From contig CM043952.1 of assembly GCA_014529385.2 (NCBI GenBank), forward strand, positions 60,592,119 to 60,652,118: a stretch of DNA of 60,000 bases, read 5' to 3'. This document shows positions 43,341 through 54,740 of the stretch, piece after piece; position 1 is the stretch's first letter; each line of letters opens with the position of its first letter. The translations under genes and the position numbers were made by a program. The notes beneath the pieces are model-generated. The model was not told where the DNA came from. It was given only the letters and a program-made list of their open reading frames with translations, and did not search any database. The DNA is from Adiantum capillus-veneris. Its lineage: Eukaryota; Streptophyta; Polypodiopsida; Polypodiales; Pteridaceae.

Positions 43341-45508
43341 TGAAAATACAAACTTTTGTTGAAGTTCAAATTTTACTAGAAAAGAGAGGCTGACATAGGG
43401 CAACAGGGGGCATATAGGGTATCGTAGAGGGCACCCCAATAATTTGAGAGCACTATGTGGGTTGAAAAATACTATTTGTTTACTATTTCAAGAGTCATGT
43501 TTTCCTGTCAAGTTACTATTGATCAAAACAATAATTACTTTTGATTGGGAAATCTGATTGAGATTAGACGGGGATAGATACATAGGCATTTTGAAATAGG
43601 TTTCTTAATTGCAAACCTTTAGGGTATCAAAATGTAAGAGTCCTAAGATCTAGAGGCCAAGTGAGTGCTCAAGTTGCAAGAGGGAGGAAAATCCTCTTCT
43701 TCCCTAGACTTTACAAATTTTTGTGAAATCAGGAGCCAACTATCAATAGGGGTACATGGTGTTGGTGACCAAGCTAGCTGTGTGCCATATAGGTGAGACT
43801 TTAGAGCCAAGTATGGAGAAGTTTTTGTAACTCCATGATAGAAATCAATTCTTAAATGAACATAGACATAGACATAGACATAGGGGAGAAACCTTCAACA
43901 TTTTCATTGATGGATGTAGGTTGTGGTAAACTATTTGAGATTCAAGAAACTCTTGATGGACAACACACCAATAGACTTGTACTACCATGAAGAGAAGGAT
44001 GGATCTTTGAAAACATAGATAGCCCCAAGGAAAATGAGACATTGGAAGAGAAGACATTGTATGTTTTCCTTTTTGGAGAGCTCCATAGAGGTGCTTGGTA
44101 TCTTTTTTTCTGATAAGTATGAAAATCAGACGATAATAATAGAAGAGGCAAGGAGATATACCTACATGGGATTAGTGATACTAAAATCATTGCCTAGCAT
44201 AGTAACTCCCAATAAAGAGCACTTATGGCCCAAGGTAAGAAATGAGAAACATTTTGGATGACACTCCAAAGTTCACAATGTACAATGATGGAGTAGGAGT
44301 ACGAGGTATGCAACCAACTTTCCATGTGCAAAATGGTGGTCATATAAGAAAATATACAGATGATTCATTGAGCTACGTATAAATCAATGGTGAGAAAACT
44401 GTGGATATATGAATAACTAAAATGTGTTTAGTTGACAAATGGGTAAAGAAAATGTTAACGGAATACCCTCAACACAACATCTATCATCTATTCTATATGT
44501 GAGATTGAGCCTTGATGCACCGTCAACAACACATCTATAATCTATCCATCTATGTGACCTTATACATAGCTATAATTGTCTTCCCTTAGTCATTTTTCCA
44601 CTTCAGAACCCAGACCATTGTATCCTATGCATCTTATTTTGTGCCATTCATATCACCCAAAAGCTCCCTCTTTCGCCTATTCAGTGCTACTGTATACATC
44701 CATACTTGTGTTAGTACAAGATTGTCCTTCATTCACAATATTTCCCTCGATTGTCGTGCCCAATATCCTATCCATTCAAAATTATTTGTGAATTTGTTTT
44801 AGCCTCAAGAATTGTTCATTATGTCCATGTGCTATCCATGGCCTATAGTTCCTTGATCATGAGCTTGTGGATCTTCTATCACTACTATCACAAGAGTTTG
44901 TAAGTATATTATTTCTCTAATTGAATGAATGTGCTCTCCTTTTGTTCCTCTTTGCGTGCTGATTGTAGTTTTGTGTCGTTTGTGTACTTGATTAGCATGT
45001 GATAAGTGCATGTAGATATGCCAATTCTGTGCATAATTAAGTGCTAATCTTGCAAAGGATTGATTCGCTAGCTTGTTAGATGTGTTGGGATTGATTCATT
45101 GAGTAGTTTGACCCATTTGGCCGAAATATTTGTCTAACATCCATTTTCAGCCCAAAAATGGTCGTTACCATTTTTTGAGCCACCCAAGACTATTTTTTGG
45201 ATACAACACTTGGGATGTGTTACGCATACCCTAAGTCCTATTCCCTTGAATCTTGTGATCGGATTCAACCTTTCCACATGTATGACCATTTGTCTGCTTG
45301 CACGTGAGACGCAAGTTGATTACACTCATCTCTCTCAAATTGGCTTAGCTTGGGCAAAGCATAATGCAACTCAGAGGTACCTATTGACAATTGTGTGCTT
45401 GTTTCCTTGCCCCGAGGTGGGCCTTGGTTACATCCTTGGAGACATATTTTATGTCTTCAAGTTCTCAATGTCCTGCAATAAGGCAAGTAGTGGTTTGGCT
45501 GTGAAACA
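43341..45508. other. Unassigned stretch, possibly ending in an LTR
   Basis: No protein family recognised over 2.2 kb. A short tandem run of ACATAG lies near 43862-43881. Several short frames on both strands look like shadows. The right end directly precedes a primer-binding-site-like sequence, so at least the last few hundred bases may be a + strand LTR ending GAAACA at 45508; its start was not found. Confidence 0.4.
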
Positions 45509-45528
45509 TTGGTGCCATTTTTGGGGAT
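45509..45528 (+). other. Primer-binding-site-like sequence of a gypsy (Athila/Tat-type) element
   Basis: TTGGTGCCATTTTTGGGGAT follows GAAACA. Athila and Tat elements typically have TTGGCGCCGTTGCCGGGGAT just after the 5' LTR; this differs at four or five transition-type or adjacent positions. It suggests the 5' end of a + strand gypsy element, perhaps the one to which the accessory ORF copy at 47767 belonged. Confidence 0.5.
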
Positions 45529-46191
45529 GAGCCTAAGTTTGGTGTTTGAGTATCGCTAGTTCCAAAGCAAAGCTGTGCTAAAGAAGCTTCCATGAGTCAT
45601 ATGGGCTTCAACCTAGAGTCTTGAGTCACTTTCTTTTTAGATAGAGGAAGCCAGGGAGTGGGCAACTCACCAAGGACCTTGTTGCATTGTTAAGCTTAGA
45701 ACGTGAGTTATGAGCTTCCCAGGATGCTTATGTTCACGATGTTGTGTCTGAAATAGCATTGCATAAGTGCATGTGTGTCTCTGTTTATGTACATGTTTTT
45801 CTTTTGTTTTTCCCATTTATTTTTATTTCACAGTTCTTAGTAGGAGTAAGTAGAATTTGTAGCTAGGTTGCATTTAGAGTGTATCTTGTCACTCACTTGT
45901 ATCACATGCATCATTTTGGAGAGAATTTGCACGTGAGAGTAGTAAAGTCCATTTGTGCTTGCAAGAGCATAAAAAAGAGCACTAGCACATCCAAAAGCAT
46001 TTTAAAAATCATTGCATTGCATTTGACTATAAGTGGAGTCACTTGCGTGTATACAAGCTAGAAAACACAAAATTTGCAAGAGTATGTGAAGATAAAAAAT
46101 CTCATAGAAGTTCCACATATCCGGACGTACTGTTTTGGCAAGCATTTTCAGCGAGCCCTTTTTTGGAATCCGGTGAGTAGATTCCAAAAAG

Positions 46192-46193
<2 letters not shown>
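45529..46193. other. Unassigned stretch after the putative primer site
   Basis: No coding sequence recognised. By position it would be the leader of the element whose primer site lies at 45509. Confidence 0.35.

Positions 46194-46232
<39 letters not shown>
46194..46232. repeat. (CT)n microsatellite
   Basis: About 38 bp of pure CT, directly upstream of the SINE-like copy, as CT/GT tracts also flank the tandem copies at 17 kb. Confidence 0.97.
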
Positions 46233-46237
<5 letters not shown>

Positions 46238-46279
46238 GTGTGTTTGCTTTGCCGATGGGTGTTGGGTGTATGTATGTAA

Positions 46280-46440
46280 AAAAAAGGAAAATGGTATAAG
46301 CTTTCTATTAGCCAAGTGTGGTAGATTGTTTTTTCCGTTTCCATCTTGAATAACATGTCTTGAGTTCAACTGTCCTTGTTGAAATCTAATAGATCTTTAA
46401 GGTCTCTTGGATACTTTCCTATGATTTTAAAACAATCTTC
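46280..46440 (+). repeat. Diverged SINE-like copy
   Basis: Matches the 180-bp unit at 16981-17420: CCAAGTGTGGTAGATTG, TTTCCATCTTGAATAACA, GTCTTGAGTTCAACT, TTTAAGGTCTCTTGG and TTTAAAACAATCTTCTTC occur in the same order. A GT-repeat follows, as in the other copies. Confidence 0.7.
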
Positions 46441-46479
46441 TTCTTCTTCTTCTTGTTCTGTGTGTGTGTGCGCGTGTGT

Positions 46480-46910
46480 GTGTTGCCTCTCTCATGTACA
46501 CTTATACAAGCACATAAATAGATTCAAATAATTGCACACACACAAACACACACACACACACACACACTCGTTCAAACATCATAATCTATGTTGAGAAACA
46601 AAATAACCACCAACTGGAAAGTGCTACAATCGGGGTTAGTCTCTACCTCACTCATGTACACTCATACAATACACCTGAATCATTGCATACGTAGTCTTCT
46701 CAAATGTCATGATATACATTGAGCAACACTCTTAACCACCAAATTGATAAGTCTCTCTCTATTCCGTCACACTTGTGTGCACTCATACACCTACACTTGT
46801 GTATACAAACAAGAAAAATATACCCAGATCAAAGCACACACACTCTTTTCAAACATCATGATATACACTGTGCAACAAGATTAGCCATCAACCGGAAAAT
46901 GATACATGCA
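46480..46910. repeat. Tandem repeat of about 130-150 bp, three units
   Basis: Each unit contains CATGTACACTCATACA-type and TCAAACATCATGATATACA-type blocks followed by AACCACCAA; the latter block starts near 46572, 46699 and 46853. A (CA)n run lies in the first unit (46546-46567). Confidence 0.65.
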
Positions 46911-46962
46911 CACAAATCGTTCGCAACAAGCCAATTTCAACACTAGCGAAGAAAGGTGAAAT

Positions 46963-47283
46963 CTAGTTGTCCTCATCACTAATGTCATTGTTGCCTTCAT
47001 TGTTGCTATAGCTGGCTCCATTGGCTTGTCTTTGAGTAGCAATGTATGCCATCCACACTTCTACCCAAGCCTCCACATGTCGTTCATAGACTACACACTC
47101 TTGTGGGGTGTGACAACCGTGTTCTCCCCAAATCATGATTACATTGTTGGTAATAACAACAACTTGCTCAATAACCTCTTTGGTTGGTTGTGCATTTAAA
47201 TCAAGGCCATACATGGTTTTGAATATGGATGTTGTGGCATCATTGGGTGCACAAAAATCGTGCATGCGCTCTGTGCTATGCAC
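46963..47283 (-). CDS. Hypothetical minus-strand ORF, 106 aa
   Basis: Open frame with a soluble-looking composition and an acidic, Asn-rich C-terminus (N-N-E-G-N-N-D-I-S-D-E-D-N). I do not recognise it. It overlaps no known element feature. A 20-bp direct repeat (GCATGCGCTCTGTGCTATGC) lies at about 47264 and 47296 at its upstream end. It could be an exon or a piece of a transposon gene, or chance. Confidence 0.3.
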   Translation of the reverse strand: MHSTERMHDFCAPNDATTSIFKTMYGLDLNAQPTKEVIEQVVVITNNVIMIWGEHGCHTPQECVVYERHVEAWVEVWMAYIATQRQANGASYSNNEGNNDISDEDN

Positions 47284-47362
47284 AAAACATGTTGTTGCAT
47301 GCGCTCTGTGCTATGCATAAATTATTCATAGCATACACATTGTTGATGGGGTCAGCACATGG

Positions 47363-47400
47363 AGGGGGGTGGGGTGGGGTGTTGGGGGGGGGGGGGGGGG
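47363..47400 (+). repeat. G-rich quadruplex-type motif
   Basis: Four or more runs of at least four G separated by one to three bases (GGGGGGTGGGGTGGGG, then TGTT, then 17 G). The + strand could form a stable G-quadruplex. The stretch 47401-47766 that follows holds no recognisable gene, only two imperfect copies of a CACCYCYTTTGTGATYCAAGT-type block (about 47607 and 47708). Confidence 0.9.
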
Positions 47401-47766
47401 TGTTCAATCATGATGAAGGCCGTGCATGTGTATGGTTGGCCCACGCTGATCACATTGTCTGTAGTTTCCCCTTGACATGGTAAATATGTGAATGAGAGAA
47501 GACTACAAGATTAGCTTGTGAAAAAAAAAACATAGAGAAACTTGTGAATGAATGAATTCATGTATCAAGAGAGGTATTAAGAGGTAGCTTAGTACACCTT
47601 GCTCACCTCTTTTGATCCAAGTGTCAGAAAGAGCCCTTAAAAAAATTTAGGTATATAATCCAAAAAAGTGTTTATTTATATGTTTTAATAAGGATCAGAA
47701 GGCCACCACCCCCTTTTGTGATTCAAGTATCAAAAGTTCCCCTTAATTTTAAAGATTATTCATTAC

Positions 47767-50541
47767 GAGCTTGAGAAGAAATATTAGCCAAGGAGTTCTA
47801 GAAAAAGAGAGTGGATAAAGGCGATTTTGTGGAAAAGTGGATTCCTAGGAAAGTGTGGAATAAAAAGCCCATGGTTCATCCCATAACTACATAGGAACTT
47901 GAAGCATTTTATGATTGAATGGAGAGGAAAAAGATGGAAATTGATGCCAGGGAGGCTAAAACTACCAAAGCAAGAGAGAGGAGACTTGTGTTTGACAACA
48001 CATCCACTAGTTCACCTCAGTCAGGTGGACACTTCGATGGCATTAGGAAGAGAATGGGGTCTACGAGGGCCTCTTTATATGGCAGTTTGAGGAAGTCAAA
48101 CTAAAGGCAGTTTGAGGAAGTCAAACCTTTAGTATTAAAAAAGTAATCAAAGGATTTGAATTCAAACAGGCAAAACGGTTAGTTCATTTGAAATTAAATA
48201 TGGAAAGACCTCAACGTGTAGATTACAGATCTATGATCTCCGCTCAAATTGGAGATCAAATGTGGGAGTTATGGAAGGCCGAAAATCATAAAATTGTCCA
48301 CCTCCTTTTTGGGGGGAAAAGTGCATCCTTTGACCACTCTTACACATCTCTTACACACCCACCATTCTTGCACACATGGCATGCACCTATTTGTCAAATT
48401 GTTAATCATCTCCATAAGCTCATGGCAAATAAAGAGGCCCTCCTACACCCCATCCTCTTCCTAATGGTGACACCGATCAACGAACACCCATGGAGATGAG
48501 TCTCAACCAAAGACTTCCCAATGGTTCAGGAGGGCCCAAAAGATCAAAACAGTTTTCCCAAATCTCAATATACTCCTATTGTGCAAGATGAAATCAGATG
48601 GCCCATCTCTATACTCAGCACATCAACCAAACAATGAAGCATGACAGACTCATACTATCAAGCTCTGCAACAAGTGGTAGTGGACATGTATAGCGTGGCA
48701 GTACAAGGGCATGAACAAGATGTGAGCACCATCTTGGCTCTACAGAGTGAGCCAATTGAGAATTATGTAGAGCTCCACACACTTAAAAATGAGCATGAAG
48801 AAATTACGATCAAGGCTCAAACGGCTCAACAAGAAACCAAAGGCCTCAAAAATCAAATGGTACCACAACAATAGGAATAAGATGCCCTTGCGGAATCTCA
48901 AGTGTCAATCAACCTACACAAAGATGAAATCATTGGTCTAGAAATAGTAATAAAAGATATTGCAAAACACTTGGATACATTGGAAAACAAGTTCACAATT
49001 GTTAAAGTACAGCTAGAGAGCACATAATAAGAGATGATGACACAAAAATGTATAGTTGAGAAAATTAAGACCAACCCCAAGCTGGCACGGCTCATAGAAA
49101 CAAGAGCTACATCCTCGCAGAAGAGTAGATTAAAGAATTAGACAAGGCTATTAGAGTACAACAGTGCATGCGACTAGATGCCATAGTTATAGCACTAGCT
49201 TGCAAAGATGATCTCCAAAGCGAGAATGAAGCTCTTAAAAAGGAAAGTGATGACCTGTGAGCTTTGGTGGCGGCACTGCAAGCAAAGTTGGACTGCAAAA
49301 CCAAAATTCATTCAAACAAATGATCATGGGGATGACAGATATACGTAGAGAGAATATGAAATACAACAAGAACATCCACAAAGGGAGACAATAAGATCAT
49401 CATCTGAAGTGACCAATACATAATACATCAAAATCACAAGGTGAAAAAAACACAGAGAACTAGCAAACTACCACAAAAATGACTCAAGAATCATCAAAGA
49501 CAAGAATTCCTTCAAGGACAAGAACAAGAGGCACAGAGGAGTTTATAGTGCCACAGACTCTTGTTGAAAATACTTACATGTTGACAGAATTAGCAATAAG
49601 TGAGATGAAAGAAAGGATTACTACAATAGAGAAAATACACTGAAAAAGGGCAATAAAATGGAAGATCAAAATTTTACACTCATTCAACTTATAGCTACTC
49701 ACATCAACCAAGATCAATGAAGATTGATATACTAGAGATCTCCCACTCCCAATGATAAAATATGAGCGCCTTTGCTGCAAAGCTGCCATAGAGCAGGAAA
49801 TGTCCGATGCTTAGTCCAGTGAGTGGCAACCAAAATGGAGGAAGGAGTGGCTAAAAAACACCTTGAATGGAAAATTTACATGATATGGGCACCCACCCCA
49901 CTTGAACAAGATGTTACCTTTTGCTCAGTGGCTAGAGTTATAACTTGGATCCAACATGACGGGACAATGCAAAAGAGACACCGCACGTGGCTGAATTACC
50001 CACTTTTTCCATGTGAAAATAACATGAATGGCTATATGAGAAATACATGCTACGTGCCCTCATCAAGGTGGTAAAGTAATATGAAGGTCTGCCAGATCTA
50101 TCATGTCAAATGCTTCAAAAGATATGCCGGATGATGGCAACCTCCATAATTATGTACCTTAAACCACATGGTTATCTTCTTCGAATGGAATAACTGCTTA
50201 TTGCATGATCTAGCAAGTAGCAAGATGGACATGTTCTACATGGGTTCTTTGCATGTTTGATGTTCATGCCATGTTACTTCACGAGAACGTTTGAGAATGC
50301 ATTTTACACAGGTTTTTCCACAATGCATACAACCATTTTTGAGTCAAAAGTCAACGATCATGAAGCAAGATTTCTTAGTTACCATGCCACGGAGCTCCAT
50401 CAAGCTAACACAATCAAATTGTTTGCCCAAGAAGATTCCTAGCTAGCACAAGAATATAGAGAAGGTTTAAGGTAAATAGAAAATCGCTACATGCAATGTC
50501 AGTCGACCATCTCGGCATTGACTTATGTCAAGGACGACATG
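47767..50541 (+). pseudogene. Accessory ORF (aORF) copy C, degenerate, with MITE insertion
   Basis: Starts inside the charged middle part (A-K-E-F and G-D-F-V-E-K-W-I-P against G-D-F-K-E-K-W-V-P in copy A), continues through a coiled-coil region (48641-49320, heptads visible), then the conserved C-terminal block at 49823-50020 (A-P-T-P-L-E-Q-D-V-T-F-C-S-V-A-R-V, W-L-N-Y-P) and the final module (50070-50440). Many stops and shifts. It ends just before a polypurine tract and LTR start, like copy A. The N-terminal domain is missing on the left, and a 426-bp MITE interrupts it at 48041. Confidence 0.8.
48041..48466. mobile_element. MITE, 426 bp, with about 40-bp terminal inverted repeats
   Basis: The left end CATTAGGAAGAGAATGGGGT... 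(48041-48081) is matched by the reverse complement of the right end (CATTAGGAAGAGGATGGGGT...), with about four mismatches in 41 bp. The insert is absent from the paralogous copy D, where the flanks are contiguous (about 51492-51500). Comparing flanks, the duplication is 2-4 bp (GG, TGG or ATGG). It contains two tandem copies of GGCAGTTTGAGGAAGTCAAAC (about 48079-48125) and no transposase, so it is non-autonomous. The superfamily is open. Confidence 0.85.
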
Positions 50542-50546
50542 AAACA

Positions 50547-50689
50547 ATATGGGGGAGTGTTGGAAGATTCCAATAGCAATGAAAATTAGATATGGAAAAG
50601 AAGTTTTTTGAGAAGAATTTTTGTCCTTGTAATGAAAACTGGTTGTAATATCTTAGCAAAAACAATTAGCCTTATGATGATTTTGATTA
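50547..50689 (+). repeat. Polypurine tract and start of 3' LTR of the copy C element
   Basis: ATATGGGGGAG (50548-50557) is followed by TGTTGGAAGATTCC at 50558, parallel to GGGGGAG|TGTTGAG in the copy A element; the preceding GGACGACATGAA is shared with copy A (GGACGACATGAA before its tract). The LTR is broken after about 130 bp, where copy D begins. Confidence 0.75.
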
Positions 50690-52443
50690 CATTTGTCAGT
50701 AGATGAAGGTGCTCCAATAAAAGGAAAAACATGATTAGAATCTACATTTACATATATGATATGTGGAGAAGCTAAGAAGTTCTTTCACATTGACAACAAG
50801 AGCCTAGGTCGCTACAAAATGCCTAAGCATACGGTAGCTACAACGTATACATGGGCCTACTAACAAACCCAACCAGTAATGATCGACCATACCTCAGAGC
50901 TCCTAACCAAGAAGAAGAAACACAAAAAGCTAACCTATCTAGCAGCTCTACAGCTACTTACCACAATTGCATAATACTAAGCTATTAGTGTTTCTCATAA
51001 TTTGCATGAAGAACCCTCCTAGAAGGGTTGAATCTGGTATTTGGAACAGGGAAGCAACAAAGCGGCTACCATGTCCGTATCTACTTAGACTACAGTCCAA
51101 ACAAGGTCAAAGAGGAAATTGCAATAGTCTAAGACTGAACAAGAACATGCTGATATAAAAGGGAAGAAGCCTATGACTGCTAACAAGTTAATTAAAGAAG
51201 AAAAAGCACAAAATTAAGCTCAAGAAGAAAGATTAGCCAAGGAGTTCAAGAAAAAGAGAGTGGACAAAGGCGACTTTGCAGAGAAGTGGATTCCCAGGAA
51301 AGTGAGGACTAAAAATCCCATGGTTCATCCCATAACTACATAGGAACTTCAAGCATTTTATGCTTGAATGGAGAGGAAAAATATGGAAAGAGATTCCAAG
51401 GAGGCTAAAACTACCAAAGCAACCGAGAGGAAACAAGAATCTGCTGACAGCACATCCACCAGCTCACAATCTCAATCAAGTGGATGCTCCAATGGTGACA
51501 TCAAGAAATGAACCACCCAAGGAAAGGCGTCTCAACCAAAGACTTCCCAAGTTTAGGAGGGCCCAAAACATCAAAATATTTTTCCCAAACCCTATACGAA
51601 GTACATCAACGAGACAATGGAGCATGATGGACTCATACTATCAAGCTCTGCAACGAGTGGTAGCAAACATGTATAGTGTGGCAGTACAAGAGCATGCACA
51701 AGATGTGACCACCATCTTGGCTCTACAAAGTGATCGGAAGAGGCTTATGTAGAGTTACACACACTCAGAAATGAACACTAAGAAATCATGATCGAGGCTT
51801 GGGCTCGATAAGAAGTCGAAGACCTCAAAAATCAAATGGTACCACATCAACAGGAATTAGCAAAAGCATAAGATGCCCTTGCAGAAGCTCAAGTATCAAT
51901 CAACCTACACAAAGACGTCATTGTTGATCTAGAAGCAGTAATAAAAGATATTGTAGAACACTTGGATACATTGGAAAACAATCTTGCAATTGTTGAAGTA
52001 CAGCTAGAGAGCACATAATAAGAGCAAGTGGCACAAAAATATATAGTTGAGAAAATTAAGGTCAACCCCAAAGTAGCACGCCTCATAAAAATAGGAGCTA
52101 CATCCTCGCAGAAGAGAAGATCAAAGTATTAGACAAGGCTATCCAAGTACAAGAGTGCATGCAAAAAGATGCCACAATGATAGCACTAGCTCACGAAGAT
52201 GATCTCCAAAGCAATAATAAAGCTCATAGAAAGGAAAATGACGATCTATGAGCTTTGGGGCCGGCATTGCAAGCAAAATTAGACTTCAAGCAATCAAACT
52301 TCGTTCATGAGGATGACGGATATATGTAGAGAGAATCTATAAGACAACAAGAACATCACAAAGGGAGACAACAACATCATCTAAAGTGACCCAATACATC
52401 AAAATCACAAGGTGAAAAAAACACAGAGAACCAACAAACTGCC
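50690..52443 (+). pseudogene. Accessory ORF (aORF) copy D, degenerate
   Basis: Begins in the N-terminal domain (F-T-Y-M-I-C-G, F-F-H-I-D-N-K, M-P-K-H-T-V-A-T-T-Y-T-W-A) as in copy B, then passes A-A-L-Q-L-L-T-T-I-A, R-S-K-R-K-L, and the E-F-K-K-K-R-V-D-K-G-D-F-A-E-K-W-I-P block shared with copy C, then the coiled coil. It stops abruptly at about 52443 in the segment before the C-terminal block. Many stops. Over 51220-52440 it is close to copy C, minus the MITE. Confidence 0.8.
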
Positions 52444-52609
52444 ACTAGTCCGCATAGCAACTCTGGCTTATTCGTTTGGGCGAGTTGCATCTGCAAGTGC
52501 GTGTAAGTGGTTGTTTGGACTTCTCACGCTTAGTCATATATTTCAGAAACACATTTACAATGTCTTCAAGAAAAACTTAAGTCTCAACAAAAAAAATTGT
52601 AGTGCCATT

Positions 52610-52900
52610 GTGAATCCCACGTCTATAAATCGGTTTAGATTTTCACAACACTCCACATACTATGTTGAATCACTTTGCACCATGGGTCATCACTAAAAAA
52701 TAAATAAATCTATATGAGATTTTGGTGTCTAGAAATCGATTTAAATTTTTGCAACAATAGACCACATACTATATTGAATCACTTTGCACCATGGTCCATC
52801 ACTATACAAAAAATTCCATTTGTGAATCCCGTGTCTATAAATTGATATAAATTTCCTACAATAAACCACATACTATACTATACGAAAAATTTCATTTACA
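52610..52900. repeat. Tandem repeat of about 105 bp, three units
   Basis: Units start near 52610, 52720 and 52821; the shared block CACATACTAT lies at about 52654, 52763 and 52867, followed in the first two by TTGAATCACTTTGCACCATGG. The flanking stretches 52444-52609 and 52901-53139 show nothing recognisable. Confidence 0.8.
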
Positions 52901-53139
52901 ATTTTTGATTGGATAATTACCATGAGGAAAAAATATAAGACTGTTGTCTACAAATGCGAACAAATAAACTAGAATCTAGGCATCATCTCACTAAGAAACA
53001 TTTTTGAGTTGAGCTCTAACATATCCAAATGAACACTCATAGTTTGCAAAGTCTTTCTTTGCTTGGGTGGTTGCTTCAAATAGTTTTTGCACATTATATT
53101 GACAATCATGTCGTAATCAGTTTGCTTCCACTTTTTCCA

Positions 53140-54740
53140 AGGCATGCTGGATGGGGGGAAAGGGGAACACACCCGGCACACAAGCAGCATGCCTCTCTAC
53201 AGCCCACGATAATCACTGCACCCCACACTATAGTTCATCTTCAAAACTTGCACAACTGATAGCAGACCACACCAATCTTGCTCGTTTATGACTGTGCTAC
53301 AACACATACCACTCTCTCTTTCCCTCTCCCACACACAAAGGCCTAAGGAGACACACACATCTCAAAAACTGGTAGCGGGTGATTGGAACAGAGCAAAGAG
53401 AAGAAGGGGGAAAAGGGGAAGAGACAACAAGAAAAATCAATATGGTTTGGTTCAGTTGTGGCCAAAACATAATCTAAAACACCATCAAACCTCAACTACA
53501 AAGGCTCCGTCGGCATGAACACGACTAGCAACAAAAACTTGGGTAACCTTCAAATTCACCTCCGCACGGACCTCTCTCAAGAGCAGCAAGAAAAGAGACA
53601 TACTGTTGTCAAAACCTTGTTGGCTTTGAATCGTTTCTCCAAAGCTCTCTCCAAGCTTCTCCTTCTCCAAAACTGCCTTCTTGAACTCCCTCTTGGGCTA
53701 CGAGCACTTTTGTCCTTGAAAAACCCTTCCTCGGCCTTCTTCCTCTTCCCAAACAAGAGCTCCCCTGAAGTTGCAAAAAATTGCTCCCAAAAGCGGCAAA
53801 AGAATTTCCCTTTTGGGCTTGTGAATACCCCCAATTTAGCTCGACACATTCTCGACCCCCCCTGCATGGGACGCCCCTCCTTGCTATTTCCGGTATGCTT
53901 GGAGACCAAGTCATGTGGGAGGCCCCTTTCTCTTGTCATTGCAGCTTGACAAGGGGCAAGACTCCCTCTTGCTCTCAATAAAAGGGTTGACCTTTATGGC
54001 TACAGGAACACATGTAGAAAGACATGCCACATGAGCACTGTCAAGCACTAGCGTTGGACAGCTTTGCAGTAGCCAACACCATCAGCATCCGTCACTAGCG
54101 CCATCTACCCCACAAGCACCACCAAAGACAGTGCCCGCATGGTGGGACTCCATCTCCAGGCCACTAGGAAGCTCCCTCCAACCTCGTTATTGAAGGGGGG
54201 TGCTCCTTGCTGCATTTATACAGCATGTTTTGGCTCTAGGCACCCGCACGTGGGTTTAATGTGCTCTGCCACATGGCGATCCCAGGGCGCCTCCCACTAT
54301 TGGCCTCTAAAATCTCCTCCAAAACCCATAAAAAATATAAAAAATCTATTATTTGTTTGCTCCACTTTCTCCTCTTGCTATTGACTGCTCAAAGCTTCGA
54401 TGGCCGAGCCGTTGGAACCCATCAAAAGCTATTGTCTAGGACTTCAACTCCACCTCTTTGCTTCGCACTCCCATGGTCCAACGACCTCAAGCAACGCGCA
54501 TCAAGATTGGAAAAAAAGCTAAATACCACCTCGCTTCAAACCGCTGTAACTTGCCATCCATGCCTCTGCTTGACACACTCTAACTTCTGGCTAGCTCCAT
54601 ACATCTCCCACCACCTCTATAACCTCATAGTGCTCCAAAAATTTCCAGATGGCACACTGATCGAGGTGGTCAAACCAGCTCAGAATCGACCCCCTGCAAA
54701 AATTCATCTGACAATAACTTGGCATCCATAACTCCAAATG
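53140..54740. repeat. Unclassified dispersed repeat R1, copy 2
   Basis: Aligns with 20690-22231 in the same orientation (see that entry for shared blocks). Open frames on both strands at 53515-53978 overlap each other and have no family, so I treat them as chance in a C-rich repeat. Confidence 0.65.

Noticed and set aside
53515-53978. 144-aa (+) and 133-aa (-) overlapping ORFs
   Set aside because: Overlapping frames on both strands in a C-rich dispersed repeat, with no family and no match in repeat copy 1.
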